NCBI RefSeq assembly: GCF_905404315.1
Contig: NC_066311.1
Span: 6,076,001-6,140,000 of the forward strand
Source of the DNA: Leptidea sinapis
Taxonomy: Eukaryota > Arthropoda > Insecta > Lepidoptera > Pieridae
Reading direction: 5' to 3'
DNA length: 64,000 nucleotides
Part shown: positions 21,676-33,556 of the stretch, piece by piece
Layout: the number at the start of each line of letters is the position of its first letter
Numbering within the stretch: position 1 is the first letter of the stretch
The notes under the pieces: generated by a model
Told to the model about the DNA's origin: nothing
Database searches by the model: none
Seen by the model: only the letters and a program-made list of their open reading frames with translations
Translations under genes and position numbers: made by a program

Positions 21676-22015
21676 TCTTTTTATGAAACGACAAGACGAG
21701 CAGGATGTTTAGCTGATGACAGAATTTTGAGCGGCACTACAACTGCGCTCGTCACCTTGAGACATAAGATGTTAAGTCTCATTTGCCCAGTAATTTCACT
21801 AGCTACGGCGCCCTTCAGACCGAAACACAGTAATGCTTACACATTACTGCAATCTCACGCAAAATAGGCGCGCTGTAGTCGTCGAGTTGCGGATAATAGC
21901 CCGTGATAACCTATAACCTATATACACATTACTGCTTCACGGCAGGGCCTTAAATAGGCACCGTTGTGGTACCCATAATCTAGCCGGGATCCTGTGCAAA
22001 GGAGCCTCACTGGTG
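21676..22015 (-). mobile_element. S1 retroposon with internal 73-bp insertion
   Basis: Minus-strand S1 from the family 5' end (CACCAGTGAGGCTCCTTTGC) to the A-rich tail. Extra bases 21851-21923 are flanked by direct repeats ACACATTACTGC (21839-21850 and 21924-21935). The hairpin region is partly deleted. Confidence 0.75.
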
Positions 22016-22189
22016 TATCCAAGCCGTATAAAAATGCAACAAAAAAAAATTAAGCATTCATTCGAGTGACTATTCAAGCGAATGATCTCTGATTCCACCA
22101 CAACTTCTGAATGAACTCCATCACTTGTTTAAAGAATTTATTTATTTACAATTGGATCTTGGCCAACATAAAAGGACCTCTTCTAGTCA

Positions 22190-22275
22190 CAGTCAAAGTC
22201 AAAATCAAATCAAATAAACTTTATATAATTATTCGGCTTACACTGAGCGATTTTGAATCAATGTAAATTCTTCTT
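22190..22275 (-). mobile_element. LINE 3' tail fragment
   Basis: GTCAAAGTCAAAATCAAATC followed by AATAAACTTTAT...GGCTTACACTGAGCGATTTTGAATCA is the complement of the tail seen at 38720-38790 on the plus strand. Confidence 0.5.
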
Positions 22276-22459
22276 TTTAAATAACTGAATCTAATATATG
22301 TTCGGAAAAAGTAGAGCTCTTAAAAAAACATAAAAGAAACTAAACGGCCACTATTTTCAATCAAATAATTTTTAATTTAAACATAACAAATAAACTCGTA
22401 AGATGCTGATACACCACTATATGATTCGTATTTAAATAATATCAAATCTATATAGATTA

Positions 22460-22791
22460 TCATATATATATATGAAAATGAATTGCTGTTCGTTAGTCTC
22501 GCTAAAACTCGAGAACGGCTGCACCGATTTGGCTAATTTTGGTCTTGAATTATTTGTGGAAGTCCAGGGAATGTTTAAAAGGTGAATAAATATAAAAATG
22601 CTCGTAATTAAATAAATATAAAAAAACAATAATTTCATTGTTATCTATCAGATTATTTTTATGTATACTGATAAAATATGGCGATATCTTCATTTAATAT
22701 AAGGTTAAAACAGTTTTAAGAAATAAAGATTTTTATAAGTAGTGCGTGCTTAGTCATGTGTTTACGCGGACGAAGTCCGAGTATCAGCTAG
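22460..22791 (+). mobile_element. Non-autonomous Helitron, complete
   Basis: Begins A|TCATATATATATATG with AATTGCTGTTCGTTAGTC and ends with a GCGGACGAAGTCCG hairpin, AGTATCAG and CTAG|T. Both ends and the A/T target bases are present, so this is the best preserved Helitron here. No coding capacity. Confidence 0.88.
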
Positions 22792-22799
22792 TATGTAAT

Positions 22800-23614
22800 A
22801 AAGAGTATAAATAAATAAATAATAAACTGTATAAATATATAGTATCGTATCGGATGCATCAACCAATTTTGAGTACGAAACCGTAAAAACACACTAAGTT
22901 CTCAACTCTTGATGTAATCACCTACAAAGGGAATATTCAAATCTGTGCTTCCCTAAATATATAATTATGCAGCTGTACCATGAACCGTCAAAGTACCCTT
23001 GGCATCCCTTTAGGGCCGGATATCCTGAACATCGTTACATTTGCATAAAGCTTTGAAGTTAAAGCTTTTTCCGATGTCTCTTATTGCTTATTGATAAAAA
23101 TATTTCAAATACATTTGTGTTTTGTTACACTTTCCTTTTTTATATTCAAAGAGGACTTTTAATATACTTCGGGAATATCTTTATATTTCAGTGTATAGTT
23201 ATTATTTGTGGATTATTTTTAGATACCTTTTCTTTTAAGTTTTAGAAGCGAGAATTAAATGTATTTATGTAATTTCTATTACGAATTAATACTTAAATGT
23301 GGTTATGTAAAAACGTGGTCAACATATATTTTCCTTATTAGAATTAAAGTGATAAAATTTAATAAATATTTGAGGTTAAAATGACATTGCGGTTATGTAC
23401 TGAAAAATTCAAACATTTTGTAAAAATATATTTATGTAATCGATATTTTGCATCTCACAGTAAGATCACTTATGCTTTTTTCATATCTGTGCTGGTTCAA
23501 TATGGTAAGGGACACTTTATTCGTGCTTCCCTCTGTAGGTCAGGTAAATCATGTGTCACCCATTTATCAAGCTTATTTGTTTTATCAATAAGATCCAAAT
23601 GCGTCTTTATCCAT
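22800..23614. other. Unassigned AT-rich stretch
   Basis: An 89-codon frame at 23381-23650 runs into the LINE B fragment and has no domain. Confidence 0.4.
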
Positions 23615-23935
23615 TATCCATTTGACCGCATACAACGACGAGCGGCTTGAATCATCGACGATCAAGTCATCTCATATTGGCATGATTCTTTGGCGTTGAT
23701 GTGGGTTCTCTCTACATTTTCTACCGCATTTATAACGGGGAGTGCTTAGATGAGCAAAATGCTAAATGCTTTTCTTGCACACCCACTTTGTTGAATCAAT
23801 TACCGACTGCTGTTTTCAAGAACCAATATGTAAAGAATCTCTTGACACCTTTAGTTGCGGATGTCCATGGGCAGTTGTCACCACTCTCCATCCTGTGAAC
23901 ATCATGCCCGTTTGCCCCCTCTTTTATAAAAAAAA
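23615..23935 (+). pseudogene. LINE family B, 3' fragment
   Basis: Starts in the C-terminal domain (CCATTTGACCGCATACAACG) and includes a GTGGGTTCTCTCTACATTTT block. After an internal deletion it reaches the family tail TGCCCGTTTGCCCCCTCTTT and an A run. The frame is broken. Confidence 0.75.
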
Positions 23936-25039
23936 TATTGTGGGGATGCTAACATTCAACCATGCTGCAATTATTTTGGGAGTTTCATGCAAATTGACTT
24001 CTAAGATCACTTTCAATTAATTACTTGGTATTTAGTGTTCCTCGGGGTTCATTCTTTAAGTTGAAGTTTTCTCTACGGAAGCGATTAAATTCAAAATGCA
24101 TGATCCGTTCATTAGTCTTATCCTCTTGAAACACAGACATGGTATTGTTAGCTGTTTCTGTTTCACGCTGGAACTCGTATTAAAAAAATAATGTAAACAT
24201 TTTTTTTAAATTAACACATGATGTCTATGTTAAGTCTATAGATAATTGATCTCTCACAATTTAATGAGGTTTTACTATAATCAAAAGTAGACAAGACGCA
24301 AAAACAACAATCTCATACCTATTGGTTCAAACAATATTATTTATCTAACAGTATATTTGCAGAAAATCTGCCACGTATGTATGGTATTCTATTATAGCTT
24401 TATTGTTTAATGACAAAGATCTTTGTGCCTAAAATATCATTATTTTCATATTAAGAGTTAAGTAATTAGTCGATAATTAATAAGCAGATTTCTTTCTTAT
24501 CAAGGTTCTAACAACGGAAAATCAGAAATTAATAAATTTTGTATGACATATGTGAAACATCAAATAAAAACATGCTCTTTCAAATAAACGCCCATTATCT
24601 GACACTCGAGCCTGAAACTGTGTATATTTACGAAGAAATTGGAAAATCCTCGGCAGCTTCGGATTCGTTTTCATTAAACAAACAACAATTCTTTTTCATT
24701 CAAGTATTCACAGCGAAGCACCATGTTATTTGAGGACGTGCCTGAGTGGCTCATTTTACCTATCGAGCCTAAATTTCAGAAAATGCAAGGCTCCTATACC
24801 ATTAAAGTAAGTGTGAATATATTGTGAATGATGATTTATTTTCATCGAAACATTTATAATCTATTTACTGTGTTGATGTAAATTTCTGCCCTAAATGTAT
24901 TTTTTCAAATATATTATTACCAGCTCCAGCAAGCTGAGCAAAACTTTGCCTTTTTATTACTAGGATGACGTTTTTGGGTTGGTTGAGCCAGATAATAATA
25001 TTTAGTAGCATCTCATAAATTTGCATGCGCTTAGTTCCG
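23936..25039. other. Unassigned stretch
   Basis: AT-rich, no recognised repeat ends or gene. Confidence 0.4.
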
Positions 25040-25192
25040 CCGCCAAACAGTAACGTGCAAACACTATTTGCTTTTCCGTTTGAAGGGCGACGTAGCTAGT
25101 GAAACTACTGTGCTGAAGAGTCTTATCATTTTGTCTGAGGGTGACGAGCGCAATTGCGAAGCCGCTCAGAATTTTATGTTTTCCAATTCAGT
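25040..25192 (+). mobile_element. S1 retroposon, degenerate internal fragment
   Basis: Matches S1 from the TAATGTGTAA.CATTACT region through GGGCG.CGTAGCTAGTGAAA to GGTGACGAGCGCAATTG and GCCGCTCAGAATTTT, with many changes. The tail is missing. Confidence 0.6.
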
Positions 25193-25457
25193 GAGGTCAG
25201 ACGTGGGTATGATCATCACTGTGACGAATTTCGTGAAGGTCGCCCGTTGGTTGCTATTAATAATAATATTGACACCCTCTTACACAATTTATCTTGCATA
25301 ACCCAAACTTGGCATAGCATTTACTATGTTCACAAGACAACGATATATTTAATACAATATACATATTTAAACATACATATATGTATATATATAAACATCC
25401 ATGACTCGGAAACAAACATTCATATTTATAGTATAAATTAGTATAAATGATTGCACC

Positions 25458-25520
25458 TACCGGGACCTCTAGCTCAGTAGGCTGGATCACTATACTGGGC
25501 TATATGGGTCAAATTGAAAT
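25458..25520 (+). repeat. tRNA-like head, degenerate SINE or tRNA relic
   Basis: ACCTCTAGCTCAGTAGGCTG holds an A-box (TAGCTCAGTAGG). About 35 bp downstream GGGTCAAATTGAA is a weak B-box. No complete cloverleaf. Confidence 0.35.
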
Positions 25521-26640
25521 AATAAAACAAATGAATCCAATGAAACCGATATTTATAACATACTACAACCGATAGGGACTGATAAAAAAATAATAATTCA
25601 GCGCGTAGGTATTAGGTGCCAAGTGCAAAAGACTTACTTCATGTATACCTAAAGGTTCAAAAGCGTTGCACTCCATGGTTACCGCATGCATAATGAATGA
25701 CCAGAAGGGACTACGTGTAGAGCTTTGCCGTAAAATTATAAAAAACAAAACGGAGGCCACTCTCTGGCTGTACATGACCCGTGATGAAGCCTGTGTAATG
25801 TGCATATTGCTTTGAATCTGAAACAAAAAGTAAATCAGTTTCCTTTTCAAGATTGTTCTCGAAAATTAAGAAAGTCGAAGCAGATGAAGAAAATGGCTTC
25901 GACAAATCGGGATATTACATTACAGTAAGACAACCAAATGAATTTTTGAAGGCCTCAAATTTAGAACTTATGTCGCATCAACTAAACAGTCCTTGTGATT
26001 TCGTGCATCCGAAAATTAAAGATAAGCATCTATATATCTAAAGTATACGATTTACAAGACTTGAAGAGGCATTGAATAGGTAGTCTGCATTCTAAGAGGC
26101 CATTCAAGATGTCGCCCAAGAAGACTCGAAAAAAAAGACAAAATTTTAGATAATAGGCTTAAATTATCTAAAAAGCAACAACAGTAACAATTTTGAGTTA
26201 CAAAGTCGATTTGAATCTAACATTTTGTTTCGAGAATATTATCCTTTATATGAATATATTACTCCATTCTTTTTCCAAACGACAATTTAACAAATCGCAT
26301 GTCCTCAAAACTCTCTCTAGAAAAAACGATTCGCTGAATAGATTCAAATATTTCCTGATACCAGGTTTCAGGGATGGCAACAGAAATACAAAGTTAAGAA
26401 GGTCAAATTATAATATCTGACTTACAAATTATATCGCCTACAGCAACCATTTTTATGGTATTTTTTATGTTTATATTAAAAGTTATTTTTTAATTTGACA
26501 TATTTATTTAATCAATTATTATCTATACATTCCTGCCATCTAATAGGACGGTTATAAGTTTATCTGACATCTGGAGGACGTTACCTCGAATGCACGCACG
26601 TAAACTCCCAGTAACTTTTTATAATATTTATTTGTGTAAT
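25521..26640. other. Unassigned stretch
   Basis: Small frames on both strands (25563-25850 minus, 25853-26041 plus) have no recognised motif and no partner exons I can see. Confidence 0.4.
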
Positions 26641-26649
26641 ATATTATGA

Positions 26650-26952
26650 GTTCAGACTGATTGTATTTATATAGATTTTTCTAGTGTGTTCGATAAAGTA
26701 AGCCACGTTATACTTCTCTCAAAATTTATATTCTATGGGATTGATGGTAATTTATTAAATTTGTTACAGTCTTATTTAAAAAGCAGAAGACAGAGGGTTA
26801 CAGCAAATGGTTACACTTCATTTACCCCTTCTCCTACATCAGGCGTTCCTCAGGGCTCACATCTTGGTCCAGTAATTTTTAATGCTTTTATTCACGATAT
26901 TTTGGACCAAATAACATCTAGCAAATCTTCAATGCTTACAATAAATAAATAA
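26650..26952 (+). pseudogene. Internal reverse-transcriptase fragment of a CR1/Jockey-group LINE
   Basis: Reads YIDFSSVFDKVSH (motif A; the catalytic Asp is present), then LLQSYLKSRRQRV and TSGVPQGSHLGPVIFNAFIHDI (motif B), and stops in an AATAAATAAATAAAA run. The YADD motif, endonuclease and C-terminus are absent. It is unlike LINE A/B in the PQGS.LGP motif and closer to LINE E. Confidence 0.7.
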
Positions 26953-27884
26953 AAGCACTTTGCAGTGATTTCACCTGACAGACATTCAGACCGTCTTAAT
27001 CGTCGGTGTTAGTAATTTATAACCGTCCACGACAGTTGCCTTTCTGGCATGGAACCGTTAAGACAATTAAGAACTATAAAGCTAAAAAGTGTTTATCATA
27101 ATTATTATAATGTCTACTCGGTTAATAAAACTTACTCATATACTTATAAATAATTCCTAAGCTTAAGACATTTGATATTTAAAATGTGTATATCTCGGAT
27201 AATGCATAAAATAAATTAACACATAAGTCCCTATAAAATGAATGAATGTCGTTTGATAACGAGAAGATTACCATAATGTGACCTATAAGCCACAAAACAA
27301 TGGAAACGTGAAGATACAACGCTAAGAAATCCTTTCGTCGAGTGACTTATGAGGCAGCGACAACCCTGGCTGTCACATAAATTCAATTTCGCACGACGCA
27401 ACCAAATGAAGCCGTCTGTCGTTCTTTCAAATTGTCCTCCTTCGTAAAGATTTTCGGATAATATATAGTTACGTTTATTAAAAGTGCTGGTGATAGCTTT
27501 TTATGTCGACTTTTGACTTTGTTCAATTTTATCGAATGGAAGTATAACCGAGCCTACAAGTGATAAGCGCCACATCTATGGAGTGTTGCTTTAAAAGCAG
27601 TCATTTATATTTGCAAAATTGATTCATTAGGAGTTGTATACTATATCAATAAAAACACTTCGAGTGTTTCAAAATATAAAGAAGTAGTAGAAGAAATATT
27701 TGAATTAAAAATAATATCATTAAAATTTTGTTGTATGTAACTTAGTAATTTTAAAGTCAATCATAATCTACTTCCAGTCTGACTTACAGCAAAGCCATTT
27801 TAAATAAAACCCTTGAAGCTATAAAATATAATAAAACTCTGTATTTAATTGAGCATACTTGTGTTTCTTGTGTTATATCTTTTT
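26953..27884. other. Unassigned stretch
   Basis: No recognised feature. Confidence 0.4.
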
Positions 27885-28440
27885 TTTTTATTTATTTATT
27901 AACAAAGTTTACAGAAGAAAATACTTAAAGCTAGCATCAGAAAACCACACGGGTTTGTAATATATGCTAACAAAAAGTTAAATCTAGGTACATTAACTAC
28001 AGAACATTAGTGCCAGTTAGATAAATTGTGGAAATATATTTATTTTAAGTGACTTAAAAAGTATGACTTCAGTTTTTTCTTAATATTACAAGGATTTATA
28101 CAGTTCCGTACATCAGTGGGTAATTTATTAATTAGGCGAGGAACTAGGTAAGCATTCGTTCGTTCGCCATATCTATTGAGCGCGCTCGGTGCGCATAAAC
28201 AGCCCCGAGTCCGAGTCCCGAGACGGCCCGCGTGCATACAGGGTGTTGTACTTTATCCCAGTATTTAGTATTGAAAAAGTTTTCTTTTAACGTTGAATAT
28301 TTCATCAGTACCTGCACCGGTAAAATTTTGCAATGTTTAAAAAGTTCAGTTTCGGAATAGTCACTATGATTTTTATCAGGCAAAAGTTTTAATATTCTTT
28401 TTTGACTATCACAATAACTTCTAGCAATAGGATGCGAACA
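27885..28440 (-). pseudogene. LINE family E, C-terminal and 3' UTR fragment (minus strand)
   Basis: The minus strand gives ELFKHCKILPVQVLMKYSTL and KENFFNTKYWDKVQH. A few bases on, in another frame, come YGERTNAYLVPRLINKLP and NIKKKLKSYFLSHLK. This is the C-terminal region of CR1-like LINE proteins. The 3' UTR follows to an A-rich (AAATAAAT)n tail at 27885. One frame change, otherwise readable. Confidence 0.65.
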
Positions 28441-28889
28441 TATTATAATTATAAATAACGTTTTTATGACTAAACGGATTTCAATAAGGAATTACTTCAT
28501 GAAGAGCTGTTTAGTCCAACTTGAGCGATAGGATAGTTTTTATTTCGATTTGGGACCCATAATTATTTTTATTTCCAATATTTGTTTTGTATGAACATAT
28601 TTTCTATTGAGTGTGCGTCAATATATGAGAGTATTTATTGACGCACGGTTTGACAGTTCTGTTGTGAAACATTTTCATTATTACAACAGGAGCAATTTTT
28701 ACGAATACATTTTTGAGGATATGAAATATTAATAATACAATTTTTTTGAAATTTTCATACATTTATTTTATCTGTATGAAACTTTAAATAAAAGACATTT
28801 TTTTAAATAAAGTTCTTTAAATGATTATTTGTTTTGATTGTAAATGCAATTAATAATTAATTAATGATAAAAAAATATCAATCATATAT
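28441..28889. other. Unassigned stretch with one hairpin
   Basis: An inverted repeat GTGCGTCAATA ... TATTGACGCAC at 28613-28646 (11-bp arms) stands out. Otherwise AT-rich and featureless. Confidence 0.5.
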
Positions 28890-31100
28890 ATCGCTATATT
28901 TTTTTTATTTATTAATTATGAAAAATAGAATTATAATTTATAAATACACCAGGCCAAAAACCACAGAGGTTTGTCCGGCATGTTAGAACAAAATACTATT
29001 ATCGCCTACAATAAATATTAATTTTAACTTATAAATACACAATTTAATAATATAGGTACAATAAAAACGATAAAGTTATGTAGGTACAACAACAACAGTA
29101 CTTATTGTAGCACGGGTGAGTCGCATGGCCTGCCACCGCAATGTATTGAATTTTTGACCGACCGTCTGTTTAGATTTATTAATTATTAGTAAACAATACT
29201 CAACTTTATAACGAATAGTTAAGCACTCAATTGCGGATAGAACATCACGCTACGCACTAATCATGGCTTCTATAACGAAAGGCAACTAAAGACATATTAA
29301 AGTTATGATCAATAACTTTAATTTTGTTTTAACATTTTTTTGTATTAATCTTGTTTCTTATTTCTGGATTGATTGTATTAAGTAGGCGGGGTACTAAGTA
29401 TGCTGTAGTTCTCTCACCGTATACATTTCTGGCTTCCACCGTTTTATAAAATTTATTTGTTTGATTGCGTGTAATGGTTTCATGATTATATTTTTGTAGA
29501 ATGTTCTCATTGAACATTTGTTCTTTTAATATATTGTAATAAAATTTAGATTATACTGGTAGCACCTTACAGTGTTTGAATAAAATAAACTCATCATTTT
29601 GGTTAGTTTCTTTTATGTTTTTTGAAACACTTTGTTTTAAAATTCTGTTTTGCAAGTTTTCGATCTCATTCAAATACGTTTTGTAAGTTCTACCACGAAC
29701 TAATACCATAACTTACTATTGTATCAGCCAATGTCTTATAAAGCAACAGTAAAATTTTATAAGGTAGTTTACTTTTAATTATTTTAACATTTGCGAGGAA
29801 AGCTCTAAGCTTATCACAAACTGAATTTATTTAAGGATGCCTGTAAAATTTATGGTCTATAATTAATCCAAGATATGTGTGCGTTGTAACCGAGTCAATT
29901 GTAGGACAGCTGCAAATACTAGGGTCCAAGTTGTGGTGAAAGCAAATGTGACTATGCGCTTTTACTATTTGGGTAGTATCAATTGTTGATTTTATGTACG
30001 GGGATCGGAAATGTATTAGTTTGGTTTTTTTAGCGTTTAGGACAAGTCCGTTATCATGGCACCATTTATTGATTAAATCGAAATCGAAGTCGAAGTTTAT
30101 CGAGAGCATCTTTGACATTCTTTTCACCTATTAACAGACATGTGTCATTTGCATATTGGTATGAGGTGCAATATTTTAGAACACCATCATGTCATTAACA
30201 TTAGCAATATTTTGAAGAGGACCGAGCCGCGATCCCTGAGCTGTGCCTTCAGTGACGGGAATCACCTTGCTAGAAGCACTTCCCACCTTCACATAATATG
30301 AACTATTTTTGAGATAATTTCCACACCATTGAAGTAGATGACCTCTTATACCGGAGTCTTCTTATTTGTTTATTAAGCAACCATGATCTAAGGTATCAAA
30401 AGCCCTGGAGAAATCTATAAATAGTGCTATTGAAATCTATATATAGGTATTGGTTAATAATATCCGAAAAATCAGATAGAAGGGATGTTGTGCTCTTTTT
30501 TGGCTGAAAAGCATATTGACTCTTGCATATAATTTATGTTTAGCATAAAATGACTAAATCAAGACACTTATGTATTTCTCCAGTACCTTATCGATGGCTG
30601 ATAGTATAGAAATGGATCGATAATTACTTACTTCATCTTGTTTACCATTTTTATATATGGGGCGAATAAAACTTAGCTTTAATTTGTCAGGGTAATTCGC
30701 TGTTAGAATGCTGCAATTGATAAGATGTGAGATTGTACTTGATACTTTGCTAGAAATAGAATTCAAATCTTTAATTTTTATATTGTCAGTACCGGGAGGT
30801 TTTGAATTATTCAAGTTACTGATAATTTTCTCTACTGATTCTTTCTCAGCTTTTCTGAAGTTTAAGCTCACATTAGACTTTTTGTTAGTTTTATGTTCTA
30901 ATAATTTGACGTCACAGGTTGGGAGTATAGATTTTACTGCGTCTTTAAATTCGCATACAAAGCGATTTGCAATATCCGAATGTGACTTCTTTTGCTGTGT
31001 TAAATGCATTAGATGTAACATCATATATCACCCCAGGCTGAGAAGAACGGACGCAAGAAACGCGCTTCTTGCTATTAATAAAATTGCCTGAGGTTGGTCG
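28890..31100 (-). mobile_element. LINE family E, longer decayed copy (minus strand)
   Basis: CR1-like non-LTR retrotransposon running right to left. It has part of the RT ORF in several pieces, the C-terminal YGERTTAYLVPRLLNTINPE block near 29400, and a 3' UTR toward 28890. The endonuclease region is not seen. Confidence 0.7.
29329..31024 (-). pseudogene. LINE E reverse transcriptase, multiply broken
   Basis: In order on the minus strand: EKIISNLNNSKPPGTDNIKI, FIRPIYKNGKQDEVSNYRSI (motifs 1-2) and ALFIDFSRAFDT near 30390-30425 (motif A). GTAQGSRLGPLQ.IANVNDM (motif B, altered from GVPQGS) follows. Motif C reads QYANDTCLL at 30144-30155, so YADD has become YAND. Then INKWCHDNGLVLNAKKTK and THTYLGLIID. 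Frames shift at least three times. Inactive. Confidence 0.72.
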
Positions 31101-31181
31101 CTTGGTTCCCGATCTGTTTATCATTAAGGAAGTCACTATGGATAGATAAGTCACTAAACGGTGACAGCAATGTATCCGTAA

Positions 31182-31220
31182 GTTAAACTAAGGATAGATA
31201 GGTTATTGAAAACGGCCGAT
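31182..31220 (+). repeat. Direct repeat, left copy
   Basis: AGTTAAACTAAGGATAGATA followed by GGTTATTGAAAACGGCCG recurs with four differences at 31841-31878, on the other side of LINE D. Confidence 0.7.
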
Positions 31221-31577
31221 AGTACAATGCAATCTGTCTTGACTGTTGCTTCTCAATATATTCTTGATAATGTAATGTATGTTCATAGGCACATAAGTGA
31301 ATTTGCCAGAAAGTGTCATAACCATAATGTTAACACCAGGAACAGACATAAACTGATGATGCCTACTACTCGGCTTAGTCGAGTTAGTAAGACTTTTGTG
31401 GGGCGATGTATATGCTTTTACAACAAGATCCCAGAAAATGTTCAAAACATAGGTGTTACGTTATTCAAAAGAATTGTTAAAAAACGTTTGTGTGGTAAAG
31501 GTTACTGTAACATAAATGACTTTCTTAATGATACCACAGATTGGGAATGGAGCGACCGCCCTCAGGCTATTAAATAA
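31206..31577 (+). CDS. C-terminal region of LINE D protein (partial)
   Basis: An open frame of 123 codons reads HNHNVNTRNRHKLMMPTTRL, SRVSKTFVGRCICFYNKIPE, then FKRIVKKRLCGKGYCNINDF and DTTDWEWSD. This is the characteristic end of lepidopteran CR1/Jockey-like proteins (NTRNK..., FVG.CI.FYNKIP). The ATG used is internal to the original protein; the RT proper is missing. Open, but not a functional gene on its own. Confidence 0.7.
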   Translation: MKTADSTMQSVLTVASQYILDNVMYVHRHISEFARKCHNHNVNTRNRHKLMMPTTRLSRVSKTFVGRCICFYNKIPENVQNIGVTLFKRIVKKRLCGKGYCNINDFLNDTTDWEWSDRPQAIK

Positions 31578-31790
31578 TAAGTTTAATTGTACAATGTTAC
31601 TTTGTAAATGTTACTTTAATTGTAAAATATATTTTTGATGAAAAAAAAAAGCCCGCTGAGTTCCCCATTCTTCTCAGGCCTGAGGCATTCACTTTGGAAT
31701 GGGTGGTAGTTTTTTTTGACTTTCAGTGTCATAAGTGATTTCACATCCTATTTTGAATAAAAATATTTGAATTTGAATTTGTCAATAGGT
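31206..31790 (+). mobile_element. LINE family D, 3' part
   Basis: A 5'-truncated CR1/Jockey-group LINE: C-terminal coding region, then a 3' UTR with GCCCGCTGAGTTCCCCATTC, ending TTTGAATAAAAATATTTG and AATTTG repeats. Confidence 0.75.
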
Positions 31791-31840
31791 TATTGAAATG
31801 TAAGTAAGCGTAAAAGAATAGATCTATCTACGTCTAGTAA

Positions 31841-31880
31841 GTTAAACTAAAGATAGATAAGTTATTGTAAACGGCCGTAA
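31841..31880 (+). repeat. Direct repeat, right copy
   Basis: AGTTAAACTAAAGATAGATA followed by AGTTATTGTAAACGGCCG, partner of 31182-31220. A related TCACTAAACGGTGACAGCAA motif sits just left of the first copy. Confidence 0.7.
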
Positions 31881-32612
31881 ATGATCTAAGCTTATGTTAT
31901 TATTCCACAATAAGCCTCACAACGAACTATATTTACAATCTCTTGCTATGTAGCTGTTAGTGCCATAAGCTTCTATTTTTCCTTCACTGTATTATAAGTA
32001 ATAAGTAAGACGTAACTGTATTATAAGTACTTTTTTAATAAAAATGGAATAATATCCAAACGCGGAAACTTATTAATAAAAAGATTTTGTTTCAATAATG
32101 ACAGAAGCGAAATCAAAGTTGAAATTTGGCGATATTTCTCCAGGTCAGATGGGCCGTAAAAATGAAAAGTTACGATTATACAAAGTTTCATTTCATTGAG
32201 TTATGGCAAAGGGGACTCTCCGTTATTGACACTCAAGTTTTTATTATTCTTAAGTATTAACTTAGCTATAGGGCTCGGTCACACTGAGCTCGTGTGGATT
32301 TAAGATATAGAGATTAGCTGATGCGAAATTGAAATGCTTGATAATGTTTTATTTTTTATGTATTTTTTGTAATGGCTCTGTCCAAAAAGAACAAATTATA
32401 ATGCCACGAAACCTTCGTCTTCAGACTCTATGGTAATTTCTCGTCCCAAACACCACAGTGTCACATTTTATATACCTAAGAAATTAATATCAAAATTTTA
32501 AAGCCTTCAGGAAAAATATAAATGGTCCATAAAGTTCTGACGTAATCATACTAACAATATCAAACTATATAACCTCCTTTTTGAAGTCGCCTAAAAAGGT
32601 ACAAATTTCTTG
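31881..32612. other. Unassigned stretch
   Basis: AT-rich, no recognised feature. Confidence 0.4.
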
Positions 32613-32620
32613 ACCACAAT

Positions 32621-32986
32621 CTAGAATTAAGGATTGGTCTCCGCTACGCTCCAACTAGATACAGCAGGCGTAGTCGCAAAGTACGTCAACTAATACTACA
32701 CCTAAGTGGGCGTACTCGAGCCAGTCTCGAACAATGTGTGACGTTGACGTGCCAAATGTTCTGTTAAACTTTCCTAATAGTTGAAACTAAATTGCCTGGT
32801 TGCGTTGTAAAACTTTATAATAATAATACAAGAAATATGAAGTATGTTAAGAAATTTGAAAGATGCCACTGAGTGTCAAGATGTCACGCACACAAGCATC
32901 TAATAGTTGGCGTAATAAATAAGCTATTGTTCTTGGGTTGTGCGGTATCTTGTAGGAGTGCAGCGGAGACCAAGCCTTAATCTAAG
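32621..32986 (+). mobile_element. M1 MITE, plus orientation
   Basis: Ends CTAGAATTAAGGATTGGTC and AGACCAAGCCTTAATCTAAG, with TIRs reaching CTAGATAC.GCA. The flanks ACCACAAT (32613-32620) and ACTAAAAT (32987-32994) agree at six of eight positions, consistent with an old 8-bp duplication. The THAP exon is present but decayed: the start codon reads TTG and the coding run is interrupted. Confidence 0.8.
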
Positions 32987-32994
32987 ACTAAAAT

Positions 32995-33404
32995 ATACCA
33001 TACATACTCTACGTTCTAGGACCTTCTTCTTAAGATTTCTGTGGTTAATCCTTTACCACCTACCATTTCTTTTCCATTCTAAGAAGACTGAAACAAATGA
33101 GTAAGTAGACACAGATAAGATTAATGAATACAAAAGATCACAAGAGTAATATTTATCACATAATTTAATTACGTTGATAATCAGGCTAATAAATCTAACG
33201 GCAGATGTTCAAATTACTTGTGTCAGTTAATTGTATAATTTCTCATGACGACGCACCAAATGTGACCAAGTGGGCGGGACGGAATTCGGCCGTTAGTTAT
33301 TAGGTGCTAATTAGTTTAGGACAAGTTGGATTGTTTTCGAAAGTTTTGGAGTATATAATTCATTTTGATACTTCGAATAAGCACTTAATATATTAAATTA
33401 TAAA
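32995..33404. other. Unassigned stretch
   Basis: No recognised feature. Confidence 0.4.
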
Positions 33405-33490
33405 TCAAAATCACTTTATTCATGTAGGTCAAGGAAATGACAAATATAAGACAGAATGACATTCATAAAATGTCAAAAGAGTTCTTTCAA
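33405..33490 (-). mobile_element. LINE 3' tail fragment (family I)
   Basis: AAATCAAAATCACTTTATTC then ATGTAGGTCAAGGAAATGAC matches the tail at 58581-58640 (CAGTTTATTCACGTAGGTCA). Confidence 0.55.
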
Positions 33491-33556
33491 TTGAATTATG
33501 TGTATCAAATTCGATACGGTAATCTCTTAAAATGAAGTGAGTTTGGTTCCCCACCC

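Noticed and set aside
25458..25520. Functional tRNA gene
   Set aside because: A-box present, but the B-box is weak and no acceptor or anticodon stem pairs.
25563..26041. Pair of small divergent frames as exons of a host gene
   Set aside because: No convincing splice pattern, homology or composition change.
31182..31880. LTR retrotransposon with short LTRs
   Set aside because: The repeats are only about 38 bp with no TG...CA ends, and the inside is a non-LTR C-terminus.
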